Source of the DNA: Marivita lacus
GTDB taxonomy: Bacteria > Pseudomonadota > Alphaproteobacteria > Rhodobacterales > Rhodobacteraceae
Direction: 5' to 3'
DNA: 64,000 nucleotides
NCBI RefSeq assembly: GCF_014637725.1
Contig: NZ_BMFC01000010.1
Location: 62,001 to 126,000 of the forward strand
In this document: piece by piece, positions 16,049-23,648 of the stretch
How the letters are laid out: the number at the start of each line of letters is the position of its first letter
Position numbering within the stretch: the stretch's first letter is position 1
The notes under the pieces: generated by a model
What the model was told of the DNA's origin: nothing
The model's input: only the letters and a program-made list of their open reading frames with translations
Database searches by the model: none
Position numbers and translations under genes: made by a program

Positions 16049-16858
16049 TCAGGCTTTCAGCGTTTCGGTGGATGAAAAGAACATCGCCTGGCTGACCGCA
16101 GAGCGGACCTGTTCCTCGGTATAGGGTTTGGAAATAAGAAATGCCGGTTCCGGCCCTTCGCCCGTCAGCAGCCGTTCGGGGAACGCGGTGATGAAGATGA
16201 CGGGAATATCCGGATCGTCCTCGACGATCTTGTTCACGGCATCCACTCCGCTTGATCCATCGGCCAGCTGGATATCCGACATGATGAGGTGTGGCTTTTC
16301 GGTGTTGTAAAGATGCACCGCCGCATCAGCCGTCCGGGCGATCCCGGTCACTGCGTGGCCCATATCCGACACGATCGCTTCGAGGTCCATGGCGATGATC
16401 GCTTCGTCTTCGATGATCATCACCCGGCCGGCAAGCGACTTGGCCATCTCGGTATAAGCGATATCGACAAGGTTTTCCGCCTCATGCGCCGAGATATCGA
16501 GCACGCTTGCCACGTCTTCGAACGGCAGCTCCTCGACCGTGTGCAGCAACAGCGCCTCGCGCGTGTCAGAGGTGAGGCGCGACAGGTGTTTCTGTGCTTT
16601 TGCTGCAACACCGGTTTCACCCGCGCTGAACGTGGCGCCCGATGTGGACCAGATCGTGTGGAACACCTTGAACAGCGCCACCTTATTGGACGCTTCATGA
16701 TCGAAGATGGAAGTGTCGCTCAGGATCGCTTCGAGCGTGGCGACCGCGTATTTGTCGCCTTCGACCTGCGACCCGGTCAGAGCTCTCGCGTATCGGCGCA
16801 AGAACGGCAGGTTCGATCCGATCTTCGAGGTGAGATCCTGGGGTTGGTCGGTCGACAT
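16049..16858 (-). CDS. phyR: PhyR general stress response regulator (anti-anti-sigma factor)
   Basis: A 269-aa protein with an N-terminal sigma-like domain (about residues 10-135, including EELPFEDVASVLDISAHEAENLVDIAY) and a C-terminal receiver domain with the phospho-acceptor Asp in IMSDIQLADGSSGVD and the conserved Lys in LISKPYTEEQV. Phosphorylated PhyR is known to sequester NepR and free EcfG. ATG 16858 is preceded by GGGAGC; the upstream extension is not conserved-looking. Divergent from nepR-ecfG, with which it shares a symmetric EcfG promoter. Confidence 0.93.
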   Translation of the reverse strand: MSTDQPQDLTSKIGSNLPFLRRYARALTGSQVEGDKYAVATLEAILSDTSIFDHEASNKVALFKVFHTIWSTSGATFSAGETGVAAKAQKHLSRLTSDTREALLLHTVEELPFEDVASVLDISAHEAENLVDIAYTEMAKSLAGRVMIIEDEAIIAMDLEAIVSDMGHAVTGIARTADAAVHLYNTEKPHLIMSDIQLADGSSGVDAVNKIVEDDPDIPVIFITAFPERLLTGEGPEPAFLISKPYTEEQVRSAVSQAMFFSSTETLKA

Positions 16859-16891
16859 ATGGAAAAGCTCCCACTTTTTTTGGACATTATG

Positions 16892-16923
16892 GGAACCGAA
16901 CGCCCTAAATTGCGTTAGGTTCC
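16892..16923. promoter_or_regulatory. Symmetric bidirectional EcfG promoter (phyR / nepR-ecfG)
   Basis: Plus strand: GGAAC 16892-16896, 16-nt spacer, CGTT 16913-16916, toward nepR (ATG 49 nt on). Minus strand: GGAAC 16923-16919, 16-nt spacer, CGTT 16902-16899, toward phyR (ATG 40 nt on). Each promoter's -10 box lies inside the other's spacer, so the two cannot be occupied at once. Confidence 0.85.
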
Positions 16924-16965
16924 GGCCAACGCGCGACTTAATTGAAAAATGATCTGAAGGGCTAC

Positions 16966-17130
16966 ATGAAACAGGATCGGAAACTATCAAGCCTTGAGCA
17001 GGAAATCGAAGCCAACCTCAAGCGCGTTTACGAGGACGTCGCAGGACAAGAGGTGCCGGATCGATTTACCCAACTTCTCGAACAACTCCGCGAGGCTGAC
17101 AAGCCTTCGCCGGAGGCGTCCAATGGTTGA
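16966..17130 (+). CDS. nepR: NepR family anti-sigma factor
   Basis: A 54-aa protein with EQEIEANLKRVYEDVAGQEVPDRFTQLLEQL, the two-helix NepR core that binds EcfG and is captured by phosphorylated PhyR. ATG 16966 has a GAAGGG site; a TTG 24 nt upstream is less likely. It overlaps ecfG by 8 bp, the usual alphaproteobacterial order. Confidence 0.92.
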   Translation: MKQDRKLSSLEQEIEANLKRVYEDVAGQEVPDRFTQLLEQLREADKPSPEASNG

Positions 17131-17671
17131 TCCAAAAGACGAAATCGTTGAACACCTGAGCGCAATGCGCGCGTTTGCCATGAGTTTGACGCGCAATTCC
17201 GCGTTGGCCGATGACATGGTGCAGGATGCCTTGGTCAAAGCGTGGACCAAGATCGATTCCTACCAGCCAGGCACCAACATGCGGGCGTGGCTCTTCACGA
17301 TCCTGCGCAACACGTATTATTCGCATCACCGCAAGGCGCGTCGCGAAGTCGCGGATGTCGACGGCGAGATGGCTGCGTCACTGGCCCAGAAACCCGATCA
17401 TGACGGCCGTTTGCAGATGCGCGACTTCAACCGTGCCTTTGACAAGTTGAACGACGAACAGCGCGAGGCGCTGGTGCTGGTCGGTGCGGGTGGCTTTTCC
17501 TACGAAGAGGCCGCAGAGACCTGTGGCGTGGCCGTTGGCACCATCAAGAGCCGCGTGAACCGCGCGCGCAAGCAACTGGTCGAATTGCTCCAGATGAGCG
17601 ATGACGAGGTCATGGAGGCAACCGATCTCGTCACCACCGGCATCGTGAGCAACCAGAAAAACGTCGCCTGA
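17123..17671 (+). CDS. ecfG: EcfG-type RNA polymerase sigma factor (general stress)
   Basis: A 182-aa ECF sigma factor. Region 2 is at about residues 8-75 (NSALADDMVQDALVKAWTKI..AWLFTILRN) and region 4 at about 110-165 (LNDEQREALVLVGAGGFSYEEAAETCGVAVGTIKSRVNRARKQL). Its position after nepR and beside phyR identifies it as EcfG. It should recognise GGAAC-N16-CGTT promoters and so drives its own operon. GGAGG precedes ATG 17123. Confidence 0.93.
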   Translation: MVDPKDEIVEHLSAMRAFAMSLTRNSALADDMVQDALVKAWTKIDSYQPGTNMRAWLFTILRNTYYSHHRKARREVADVDGEMAASLAQKPDHDGRLQMRDFNRAFDKLNDEQREALVLVGAGGFSYEEAAETCGVAVGTIKSRVNRARKQLVELLQMSDDEVMEATDLVTTGIVSNQKNVA

Positions 17672-17846
17672 TCCAACGCCGATCCGTTGGACGGCAGAAA
17701 GGCACCGCCCTGTTCGTTCCTGTTTCCGAGTCCCTTCACGCGTCACAGGCCGATCCGGTCATGCGGCTTGAAACGCTTCTTTGCCCCGCAAAGGAGCGTG
17801 TTTTCGCGAGTGGGGAGCGGCCTTTCACCAGCAGCGCGGTGGGAGC

Positions 17847-18815
17847 GTGAGCCGCGGACGGTCTGCCCTTCGTCCGACGCGTATCCCGCTCACGGGGGGG
17901 TTGGATGTGCTCGTGCGGATGTGGCACCGGCAGGCGCACCTGAATCTTGGCCTGATCGCGGCGGGCATCGCGTTTTACGGGCTGTTGTCCCTGTTTCCGG
18001 GGATAACGGCAGCCGTCGCCTTTGCCGGGACATTCCTTGACCCCGAGATGCTGGTCGAGAACAGCGACGAAATCACCACATTGTTGCCAGACGCGGCGCG
18101 GACCATCGTCATGGGCCAGCTGCGCGATGTCGCCAATGCCGACAGTTCAACGCTTAGTTTTGCCGCGCTCTTCAGTCTGGGCATCGCGCTGTATTCCGCG
18201 TCCAAGGCGGTGGCCAACTTCATCGCCGGTTTGAATTTCATTTACGAAGAAAAGGAGACCCGGAACTTTTTCCTGGTCAAGGCGCTCACCATCCTGCTGA
18301 CCGCCTTTCTGATCATGGGGCTCTTGATCGCGATCATCGTCGTTGCCGCGATCCCGGTGGTTGCTGCGATTTTCGGGGATTTCGGGCTGGTCGATGACCT
18401 CGTGATGTTCCTGCGCTGGCCGTTCCTGTTCCTCATGGGGGCGTTCGGAATTGCGGTGCTTTACCGATTGGGGCCGAACCGGCGGTCGGCCAAATGGCGC
18501 TGGCTGACGCCCGGCGCGTTCATCGCGTGCGCGCTTTGGGTCTCGGGCAGCTTCGGCTTCAGCCTCTATGTGCAATCCTTCGGTTCGTACAACGAAACCT
18601 TCGGCGCGCTGGGCGGGGTGATCATCCTGCTGACGTGGCTGTGGCTTTCGGCCTTCATCGTGCTGCTGGGCGCATTGCTGGATGCAGAGCTTGAAGCGCA
18701 GACAGAACGTGACAGCACCATCGGCGAAGACCGCCCGATGGGCGAACGCGGCGCGGTCAAGGCGGACAACCTCGGCCCTGCACGCGGCGAGGAAATGACG
18801 GAACTGTCACGCTGA
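17847..18815 (+). CDS. YihY/BrkB family inner-membrane protein
   Basis: About 322 aa from the chosen start. It has at least six transmembrane helices, including LGLIAAGIAFYGLLSLFPGITAA (YihY hallmark), LLTAFLIMGLLIAIIVVAAIPVV, and a C-terminal GGVIILLTWLWLSAFIVLLGA. The tail after residue 290 is charged. I prefer GTG 17847 because GGGAGC lies just before it; a TTG at 17781 would add 22 residues. It follows ecfG by 175 bp. Its role is unknown, though YihY-like proteins are frequent in stress regulons. Confidence 0.82.
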   Translation: MSRGRSALRPTRIPLTGGLDVLVRMWHRQAHLNLGLIAAGIAFYGLLSLFPGITAAVAFAGTFLDPEMLVENSDEITTLLPDAARTIVMGQLRDVANADSSTLSFAALFSLGIALYSASKAVANFIAGLNFIYEEKETRNFFLVKALTILLTAFLIMGLLIAIIVVAAIPVVAAIFGDFGLVDDLVMFLRWPFLFLMGAFGIAVLYRLGPNRRSAKWRWLTPGAFIACALWVSGSFGFSLYVQSFGSYNETFGALGGVIILLTWLWLSAFIVLLGALLDAELEAQTERDSTIGEDRPMGERGAVKADNLGPARGEEMTELSR

Positions 18816-18978
18816 CCGGACGTTGATCCTTTGCACATGTGAGGAAGGATCAAACCGGCCACATCATAGCCTGATGAGCACCCGGTATCGCCTTCAAATC
18901 TCACGCAAACGATCCGCGCGCTGATCGGGACCACCCCGCAGCCAAGGACCATTCACGCAAGCTCTCAGGAGGTGGCAC

Positions 18979-19191
18979 ATGGCTGAACGACACAGATCGA
19001 AAGACGGACGCCGCGAAACCGAAGACGTGTTCGGCACGTCCGATGACATCGGCCAGAAGGGGCGCAGCGGCGGACGGCTGTCGCGCAACGTCGGCACCAA
19101 GGACGAAGAGAAACGCAGCACCGAGCGTCCGGCCGGTGCGACGCGGGTGACGCAAAGCCTGGAAGACGAGGAGAGCGACAGTGACGCGTAA
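18979..19191 (+). CDS. Small hydrophilic protein of unknown function
   Basis: A 70-aa highly charged, Arg/Asp/Glu/Ser-rich protein, likely disordered, without recognisable family. A strong AGGAGG precedes ATG 18979, and the next gene begins inside its 3' end (11-bp overlap), so it is a real translated gene. It is presumably co-expressed with the host-attachment-like protein. Confidence 0.65.
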   Translation: MAERHRSKDGRRETEDVFGTSDDIGQKGRSGGRLSRNVGTKDEEKRSTERPAGATRVTQSLEDEESDSDA

Positions 19192-19645
19192 ATCAGGTGT
19201 ACCGCAGGACGCATGGGTGCTGATCGCCGATGGCGAAAAAGCACTCTATCTGGTCAACAAGGGCGACGACATGGACATGAACCTGGTCGTCCGCGGCAAG
19301 GAAGAACAGGACAACCCGCAGGCGCAGGAATGGGCCGCGAACAAACCGGGGCGCTACAACAAGGGCCCGTTCGTACAGAGATCCGCCGTCGATGACACGG
19401 ATTGGCACGAGCTTGAGAAAGAGCGCTTTGCCAAGGATCTGGCGGACCAGCTTTACGAAGACGTGCACAAGGGTCGGTTCAAGGACCTGATCATCATCGC
19501 CAGCCGCCCGGTCCTGAGCGAATTGCGCAAGGAAATGCACCCCGAGGTAGCAAACTGCGTGCGGCTGGATGTGCCCAAGGTTCTGACCAATCATCCGATC
19601 GACGAGATCGAGACCCTGCTGAGCAAGGAAATGGCCAACAGCTGA
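19181..19645 (+). CDS. Host attachment family protein (AtsA/eRF1-like fold)
   Basis: A 154-aa protein beginning with GTG 19181 inside the upstream small gene. WVLIADGEKALYLVNKG at the N-terminus and FAKDLADQLYEDVHKGRFKDLIIIASRPVLSELRKEMHPEV in the middle are typical of the 'host attachment protein' family, common in proteobacteria. The name comes from a plant-associated homologue; the true biochemical role is unknown. Its place in the stress island agrees with frequent membership in general stress regulons. Confidence 0.82.
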   Translation: MTRKSGVPQDAWVLIADGEKALYLVNKGDDMDMNLVVRGKEEQDNPQAQEWAANKPGRYNKGPFVQRSAVDDTDWHELEKERFAKDLADQLYEDVHKGRFKDLIIIASRPVLSELRKEMHPEVANCVRLDVPKVLTNHPIDEIETLLSKEMANS

Positions 19646-19654
19646 GGGCGGTTT

Positions 19655-19680
19655 GAAACCAATCTGGCGATGTCTTCGTT
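19655..19680 (+). promoter_or_regulatory. Possible EcfG-like promoter (weak match)
   Basis: GAAAC, 17-nt spacer, CGTT. One mismatch in the -35 (GAAAC for GGAAC). It could drive the 31-aa frame at 19708 and the CsbD gene. Confidence 0.4.
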
Positions 19681-19707
19681 AACTCTTTGATAACAGGCGA
19701 TATCGCC

Positions 19708-19803
19708 ATGACGTTCGAAAAGATCGTCGCGGGTGCCTTGCTGATCGGTGTGGTGGCATCTGGCGTCGAGCCGCCCGGAGAGGACGAAACCGCGTCGAAT
19801 TGA
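19708..19803 (+). CDS. Possible 31-aa membrane peptide
   Basis: ATG 19708 encodes MTFEKIVAGALLIGVVASG and an acidic tail to a TGA at 19801-19803. One hydrophobic helix is followed by Pro/Gly/Glu-rich residues. The ribosome binding site is weak (AGGCGA). It sits 27 nt after a possible EcfG-like promoter and 34 bp before the csbD gene. It could be a real small membrane protein of the stress response or chance. Confidence 0.35.
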   Translation: MTFEKIVAGALLIGVVASGVEPPGEDETASN

Positions 19804-19837
19804 ACGAAACCAATCGAAGAAACCACAGGAGGCTCTC

Positions 19838-20035
19838 ATGGACCGTGACATGATCGAAGGCAAATGGACCGAAATCAAAGGTCAACTGCGCGAAAGCTAT
19901 GGCGAATTGACTGACAATGATCTGGAAGAAGCGAAAGGGTCGCGCGAACAGATGGAAGGCGTGCTGCAGCAGAAGCTGGGCAAGTCGAAAGAAGAGGTTC
20001 GCCAGACGGTTGACCGGATTCTCGACAAGGTCTGA
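19838..20035 (+). CDS. CsbD family stress protein
   Basis: A 65-aa protein starting MDRDMIEGKWTEIKGQLRE and containing GELTDNDLEEAKGSREQMEGVLQ, the CsbD family pattern. CsbD-like proteins are general-stress proteins of unknown mechanism in many bacteria. AGGAGG precedes ATG 19838. Followed by a strong terminator at 20059. Confidence 0.88.
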   Translation: MDRDMIEGKWTEIKGQLRESYGELTDNDLEEAKGSREQMEGVLQQKLGKSKEEVRQTVDRILDKV

Positions 20036-20058
20036 TCTGCTTTTCATGACCAATCAAG

Positions 20059-20092
20059 ACGCGCGGCAGGACGTTTTCTGCCGCGCGTTTTT
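20059..20092 (+). terminator. Rho-independent terminator after csbD
   Basis: A perfect 11-bp stem ACGCGCGGCAG / CTGCCGCGCGT with an 8-nt loop, followed by TTTT. Confidence 0.85.
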
Positions 20093-20208
20093 GCGTCTGT
20101 GCCCGGTTTGAAGGCGGATCAAGTGGCTTTGACCCTGCGTGGCACCTTCGGGAATTGCGAAGCCCGCCTTGGGGGCATAGTTTGGCTTCACTCATCCTTG
20201 GAGCATTC

Positions 20209-21171
20209 ATGACAGACGTGCGCACCCCGATCACCCAAGCCATGCAGGAACGCGCGTTGACGCGCCGCGAACTCAAGGCGTTGATGGTCCGGTCCGATGG
20301 TCCGGCCCTTGTCAGGGTCGCGGCTTTCGCGTTTCTGCTGGGCATCACGTCCTGGCTGATCTCGCTCGCGCAGGGCAGCGGCTGGATCTGGCCCGCGATG
20401 TTCGTACAGGGCGTGGTGATCGTGCACCTCTTTTCGCTCCAGCATGAATGCGTGCATTACACCGTGTTCAAGACGCGCAAACTCAACGATATCTTCGGCA
20501 ATCTCTGCGGTTATGCGATCATCCTGCCATTTCAGCAATTCCGCTACGAACACTGCAATCACCACACCTACACGCAGCTCAAGGGGCAGGATCCCGAATT
20601 GATCGAATTGCCGATCTCGGTCTGGAAATACCTGTGGTACATCTCGTCCGTGCCCTATTGGCGCAGCAAGTTTTCCCAGATCCTGCGCAACGCGGCGGGG
20701 CGGTTGAACGACGAAGATCGTACCTTCCTGACCAAACACGAAGCGCCGATCATCATCCGCGAAGCGCGGCTGATGCTGGGGTTTTACGCCGCCGTGGCGG
20801 TGGTTTCGGTGACGATGGGCTGGACCGCGCCGCTCTGGTACTGGATCATTCCGCTGTTTCTGGGCGAACCGGTGATGCGGGCGATCCGCCTGACCGAGCA
20901 TGTGGGCAGGCCCAACGTGGACGACATGACCGAAAACACCCGCACCTCGCTGGTATCGGCGCCGATGCGGTTTTTGTGCTGGAACATGAACTACCATGCC
21001 GAACACCATTACGCGGCGTCGGTTCCGTTTCACGCGTTGCCCAAGCTGCACGAGAAATTGCGCGGCTATGTCCATGTCGAGGAGCGCGGCTATCTTGGCG
21101 CGCATGTCGATATCGTCAGCCAGTTGATCGGCCGCAAACCCCGCAGCGACGGCGAGGCCCGCAAGGCGTGA
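20209..21171 (+). CDS. Membrane fatty-acid desaturase / hydrocarbon oxygenase, MocD-like
   Basis: A 320-aa integral-membrane di-iron enzyme. The three histidine boxes are HECVH (79-83), HCNHH (115-119) and HAEHH (about 263-267), separated by hydrophobic helices. The gene directly overlaps a Rieske ferredoxin gene (GTGA), the arrangement of mocD-mocE, where the ferredoxin feeds electrons to the oxygenase. TTGGAG precedes ATG 20209. The substrate could be a fatty acyl chain or another hydrophobic compound; rhizopine use is not implied. Confidence 0.85.
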   Translation: MTDVRTPITQAMQERALTRRELKALMVRSDGPALVRVAAFAFLLGITSWLISLAQGSGWIWPAMFVQGVVIVHLFSLQHECVHYTVFKTRKLNDIFGNLCGYAIILPFQQFRYEHCNHHTYTQLKGQDPELIELPISVWKYLWYISSVPYWRSKFSQILRNAAGRLNDEDRTFLTKHEAPIIIREARLMLGFYAAVAVVSVTMGWTAPLWYWIIPLFLGEPVMRAIRLTEHVGRPNVDDMTENTRTSLVSAPMRFLCWNMNYHAEHHYAASVPFHALPKLHEKLRGYVHVEERGYLGAHVDIVSQLIGRKPRSDGEARKA

Positions 21172-21488
21172 CGGCGCGGGACAAGGCCTGGACGGATGTG
21201 ATCGCCGTTTGCGATCTGGAACCGGGCGACGCGACGTCTGTCACGCTTGGTTCGCGCGAACTGGCAGTATTCGATGCGGCAGAGGGTGTCTTCGTCAGCC
21301 TTGCCCGCTGCACCCACGGCGCGGCCAACCTGTGTGACGGGCATTTCGATGGCACTCATATCGAATGCCCACTGCATCAGGGGTTGTTCGATGTCCGTAC
21401 CGGGGCGCCCAAGGCGGCACCTGCCCGCGTGCCGCTGCGGATGTTCGAGGCGCGGGTGGTGGACGGAATGGTGCAGATCCTGATCTGA
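21168..21488 (+). CDS. Rieske [2Fe-2S] ferredoxin, MocE-like
   Basis: A 106-aa soluble Rieske protein with the cluster ligands CTH (Cys48, His50) and CPLH (Cys67, His70). GTG 21168 overlaps the desaturase stop codon as GTGA, so the two are translated together. It is the likely electron donor of the upstream membrane oxygenase. The protein ends 2 bp from the convergent Rieske oxygenase gene. Confidence 0.87.
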   Translation: MTARDKAWTDVIAVCDLEPGDATSVTLGSRELAVFDAAEGVFVSLARCTHGAANLCDGHFDGTHIECPLHQGLFDVRTGAPKAAPARVPLRMFEARVVDGMVQILI

Positions 21489-21490
21489 GG

Positions 21491-22516
21491 TCAGGCGGTC
21501 CGTTCTGCCTCAATGCTGCGGGACACCATCTGCCGGAACAGCTTGGCCCCTGCATCCAGCCCAAGGTCGATATGGGGCGTGGCCGGGTTCTTCATGCCCG
21601 CATGGACCTTTTCCAGAACCGCGCGGTCCTCTTCGAACGCCATGCGCGCGCCTGCGTTCATGCGCTCTGACACCGTCTTGTCATGCGGATCGGTGTTGCG
21701 GTGCTGGAACCAGAAATACCGCGTCTTGTCCTCGGTGATCGGGGTCATGAAGTTGTAGGAAATGTTGATCAGGGTCTTGTCCACAGGTGTGCTGTCCGGC
21801 CCGCCGGTGCCCGGAGGAGTGTAGATCGACTTGTTCAGCGCTATCCCCGGCAGGCACATCTCGTAATGCTGGAGCCGGTCGCAGATGCCGTCGAACTTCA
21901 CCAGGCTTGCGTAATAGGGCGAGGGCGGCTGGCCATAGATCCAGCGCGCGACGATCACGCCAGTGTCGGTCTTGCTCACGTCGAGCAAGCCGTCATCGGT
22001 GCCGGCCCCCGCAAACGAGGTCACGTGCACCCAGGCCACATGGCTTGGGTCGAGCAGGTTGTCGCAGATCCACAGGTAATGGCAGTCGATGTCCAGAACG
22101 CCGCCATCGGTGTAACCCCAGTCGGGACTGTCGAAATTCTCGATCGGAAAGATGAGGTCGGGATCGGCCTTGGCGGGATCGCCCATCCAGATCCAGAGCA
22201 GGCGGTAGCGGTCGACCACCGGGTAGGATCTGACCACCGCGCGGCGCGGGATTTGCCCGCGCTGGGTCGGGGCATCGACGCATGTCCCGGAACAGTCAAA
22301 GGTCAGGCCGTGATAGCCGCATTCCACCGTGTCGCCCTTGAGATTGCCCTCGGACAGCGGCAGCTTGCGATGCGGGCAGGCATCCTCCAACGCGACGGGA
22401 TCCCCGGCCTCGGTGCGGTAGATGACGATGTTTTCACCCAAGTAAGTTTCGGCAGACAACGATCTGCCATAGTCTTTCGACCACCCTGCCACGTACCACG
22501 CATTCTTGATGAACAT
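21491..22516 (-). CDS. Rieske non-heme iron oxygenase, VanA-like alpha subunit
   Basis: A 341-aa oxygenase. The N-terminal Rieske domain ligands are Cys47-Pro-His49 and Cys66-Gly-Tyr-His69. The mononuclear iron site is NLLDPSHVAWVH near residues 150-162. The layout fits vanillate O-demethylase-type (VanA) aromatic demethylases. ATG 22516 gives MFIKNAWYVAGW, the conserved VanA start. No VanB-type reductase is adjacent, so electrons must come from elsewhere; the Rieske ferredoxin gene next door is convergent and probably not its partner. A LysR gene ends 97 bp upstream on the same strand. Confidence 0.87.
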   Translation of the reverse strand: MFIKNAWYVAGWSKDYGRSLSAETYLGENIVIYRTEAGDPVALEDACPHRKLPLSEGNLKGDTVECGYHGLTFDCSGTCVDAPTQRGQIPRRAVVRSYPVVDRYRLLWIWMGDPAKADPDLIFPIENFDSPDWGYTDGGVLDIDCHYLWICDNLLDPSHVAWVHVTSFAGAGTDDGLLDVSKTDTGVIVARWIYGQPPSPYYASLVKFDGICDRLQHYEMCLPGIALNKSIYTPPGTGGPDSTPVDKTLINISYNFMTPITEDKTRYFWFQHRNTDPHDKTVSERMNAGARMAFEEDRAVLEKVHAGMKNPATPHIDLGLDAGAKLFRQMVSRSIEAERTA

Positions 22517-22612
22517 GTGCTGCCTTTCGGTCTTCGGAAGCTGCCAGCGCAAGACTGCACCGGTTCGTGCAAAGGTACCAGTGAGAACAACTGATTGACC
22601 GGATTACCCAGG

Positions 22613-23584
22613 CTAATCGTCCTGTGGGCCCGATTGCGTCAGGGCATGTTGGCGCGCCTGTTGGCGGGCTTCGGTCGTGATCCAGTTCAGAAACAGTGCG
22701 ATCTTGCGAACCCGGCGTTGATCGTCGGGATAGACCAGCCAGTAATTCAGCGGTGACGGCACGTTTTGCGGAAAGGGTTGGACCAGACGCCCATCCCGTA
22801 GCGCGTCCATCACCAGCGGGCTGCGCCCCATGGCGATCCCGTCGCCTTGAAGGGTTGATTGCACGACCATGTTGGACTGGCTGAAACTGCGGATGCGCAC
22901 AGGCGTCGGCAGGCTCTGGCCGGTCTCGCGCGCCCAGTATTCCCATGTCGGAAGTTCGGTTGTGGTGGGGGCGAAATCGTCCCGGATCTGGGTGTGAAAG
23001 GCCAGATCCGCGATGCTGCGCAAGGGTTTCGGGCCTTTGAGCAGTTGTGGCGCACAGACTGGAGACAGCGTTTCGCGGATCAGCGGCACAACCGTGACGC
23101 CGTGAAAATCGCCGGTGCCATAGCGAATGGCGATATCTGCCTCGGCGCGGGCGACACCGCGCAACCCGGTATCGGTGGTGATCGAGATGGCGAATTCGGG
23201 ATGCGCCTGGTCAAAGTTCAGAAGCCGGGGGAACAGCCAGATGAAGGCAAAGCCGGGGTCGCAGCTGATCACGATGGTTTTGTCGTCGCGGTGCTTGTCG
23301 CGGATGTCTTCGCAGACTTCCGAAATCTGCCCCAGCCCGTCCGCGATGCTCAGCGCGAGCCTTGATCCGTCGCGCGTTGGCAGCGACCGTTTCGGCCCGC
23401 GGGTGATAAGGTCATGACCCAGCCATTCCTCGAGCGATTTGACATGCTGGCTGACCGCGCTTTGACCGACGCCGAGTTCGTCTGCCGCTTCGGAAAAGCT
23501 GCCATGGCGGGCAACCGCTTCGAAGGCTCTGAGCGCGGCAAAGGGCAGGTTCAGGATCATATTAGTCAGACTAATGCCATTCAT
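22613..23584 (-). CDS. LysR family regulator (GcvA-like)
   Basis: A 323-aa regulator from the chosen start. Helix-turn-helix ARHGSFSEAADELGVGQSAVSQHVKSLE is followed by a periplasmic-binding-like effector domain. ATG 23584 has a GAAAGGAAG ribosome binding site. ATG 23560 (MILNLPFAALRAFEA) fits the family N-terminus better but has no such site. The palindrome at 23561-23575 lies between the two options. Same strand as, and upstream of, the VanA-like oxygenase; divergent from the M29-like gene. Either could be its target. Confidence 0.85.
   Translation of the reverse strand: MNGISLTNMILNLPFAALRAFEAVARHGSFSEAADELGVGQSAVSQHVKSLEEWLGHDLITRGPKRSLPTRDGSRLALSIADGLGQISEVCEDIRDKHRDDKTIVISCDPGFAFIWLFPRLLNFDQAHPEFAISITTDTGLRGVARAEADIAIRYGTGDFHGVTVVPLIRETLSPVCAPQLLKGPKPLRSIADLAFHTQIRDDFAPTTTELPTWEYWARETGQSLPTPVRIRSFSQSNMVVQSTLQGDGIAMGRSPLVMDALRDGRLVQPFPQNVPSPLNYWLVYPDDQRRVRKIALFLNWITTEARQQARQHALTQSGPQDD
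23561..23575. promoter_or_regulatory. Palindrome ATTAGTCAGACTAAT, possible LysR operator
   Basis: Two perfect 7-bp arms around a single central base. ATTAG-N5-CTAAT fits the T-N11-A rule of LysR boxes. It lies at the very start of the lysR gene and 73 bp upstream of the divergent 23649 gene, so the regulator may control itself and its neighbour. Confidence 0.5.
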
Positions 23585-23648
23585 GCTTCCTTTCAATTGG
23601 TGGAACGCGGCTGCGGAAAATAACCTTTTGGGAACAGGAGGCGCGGTC

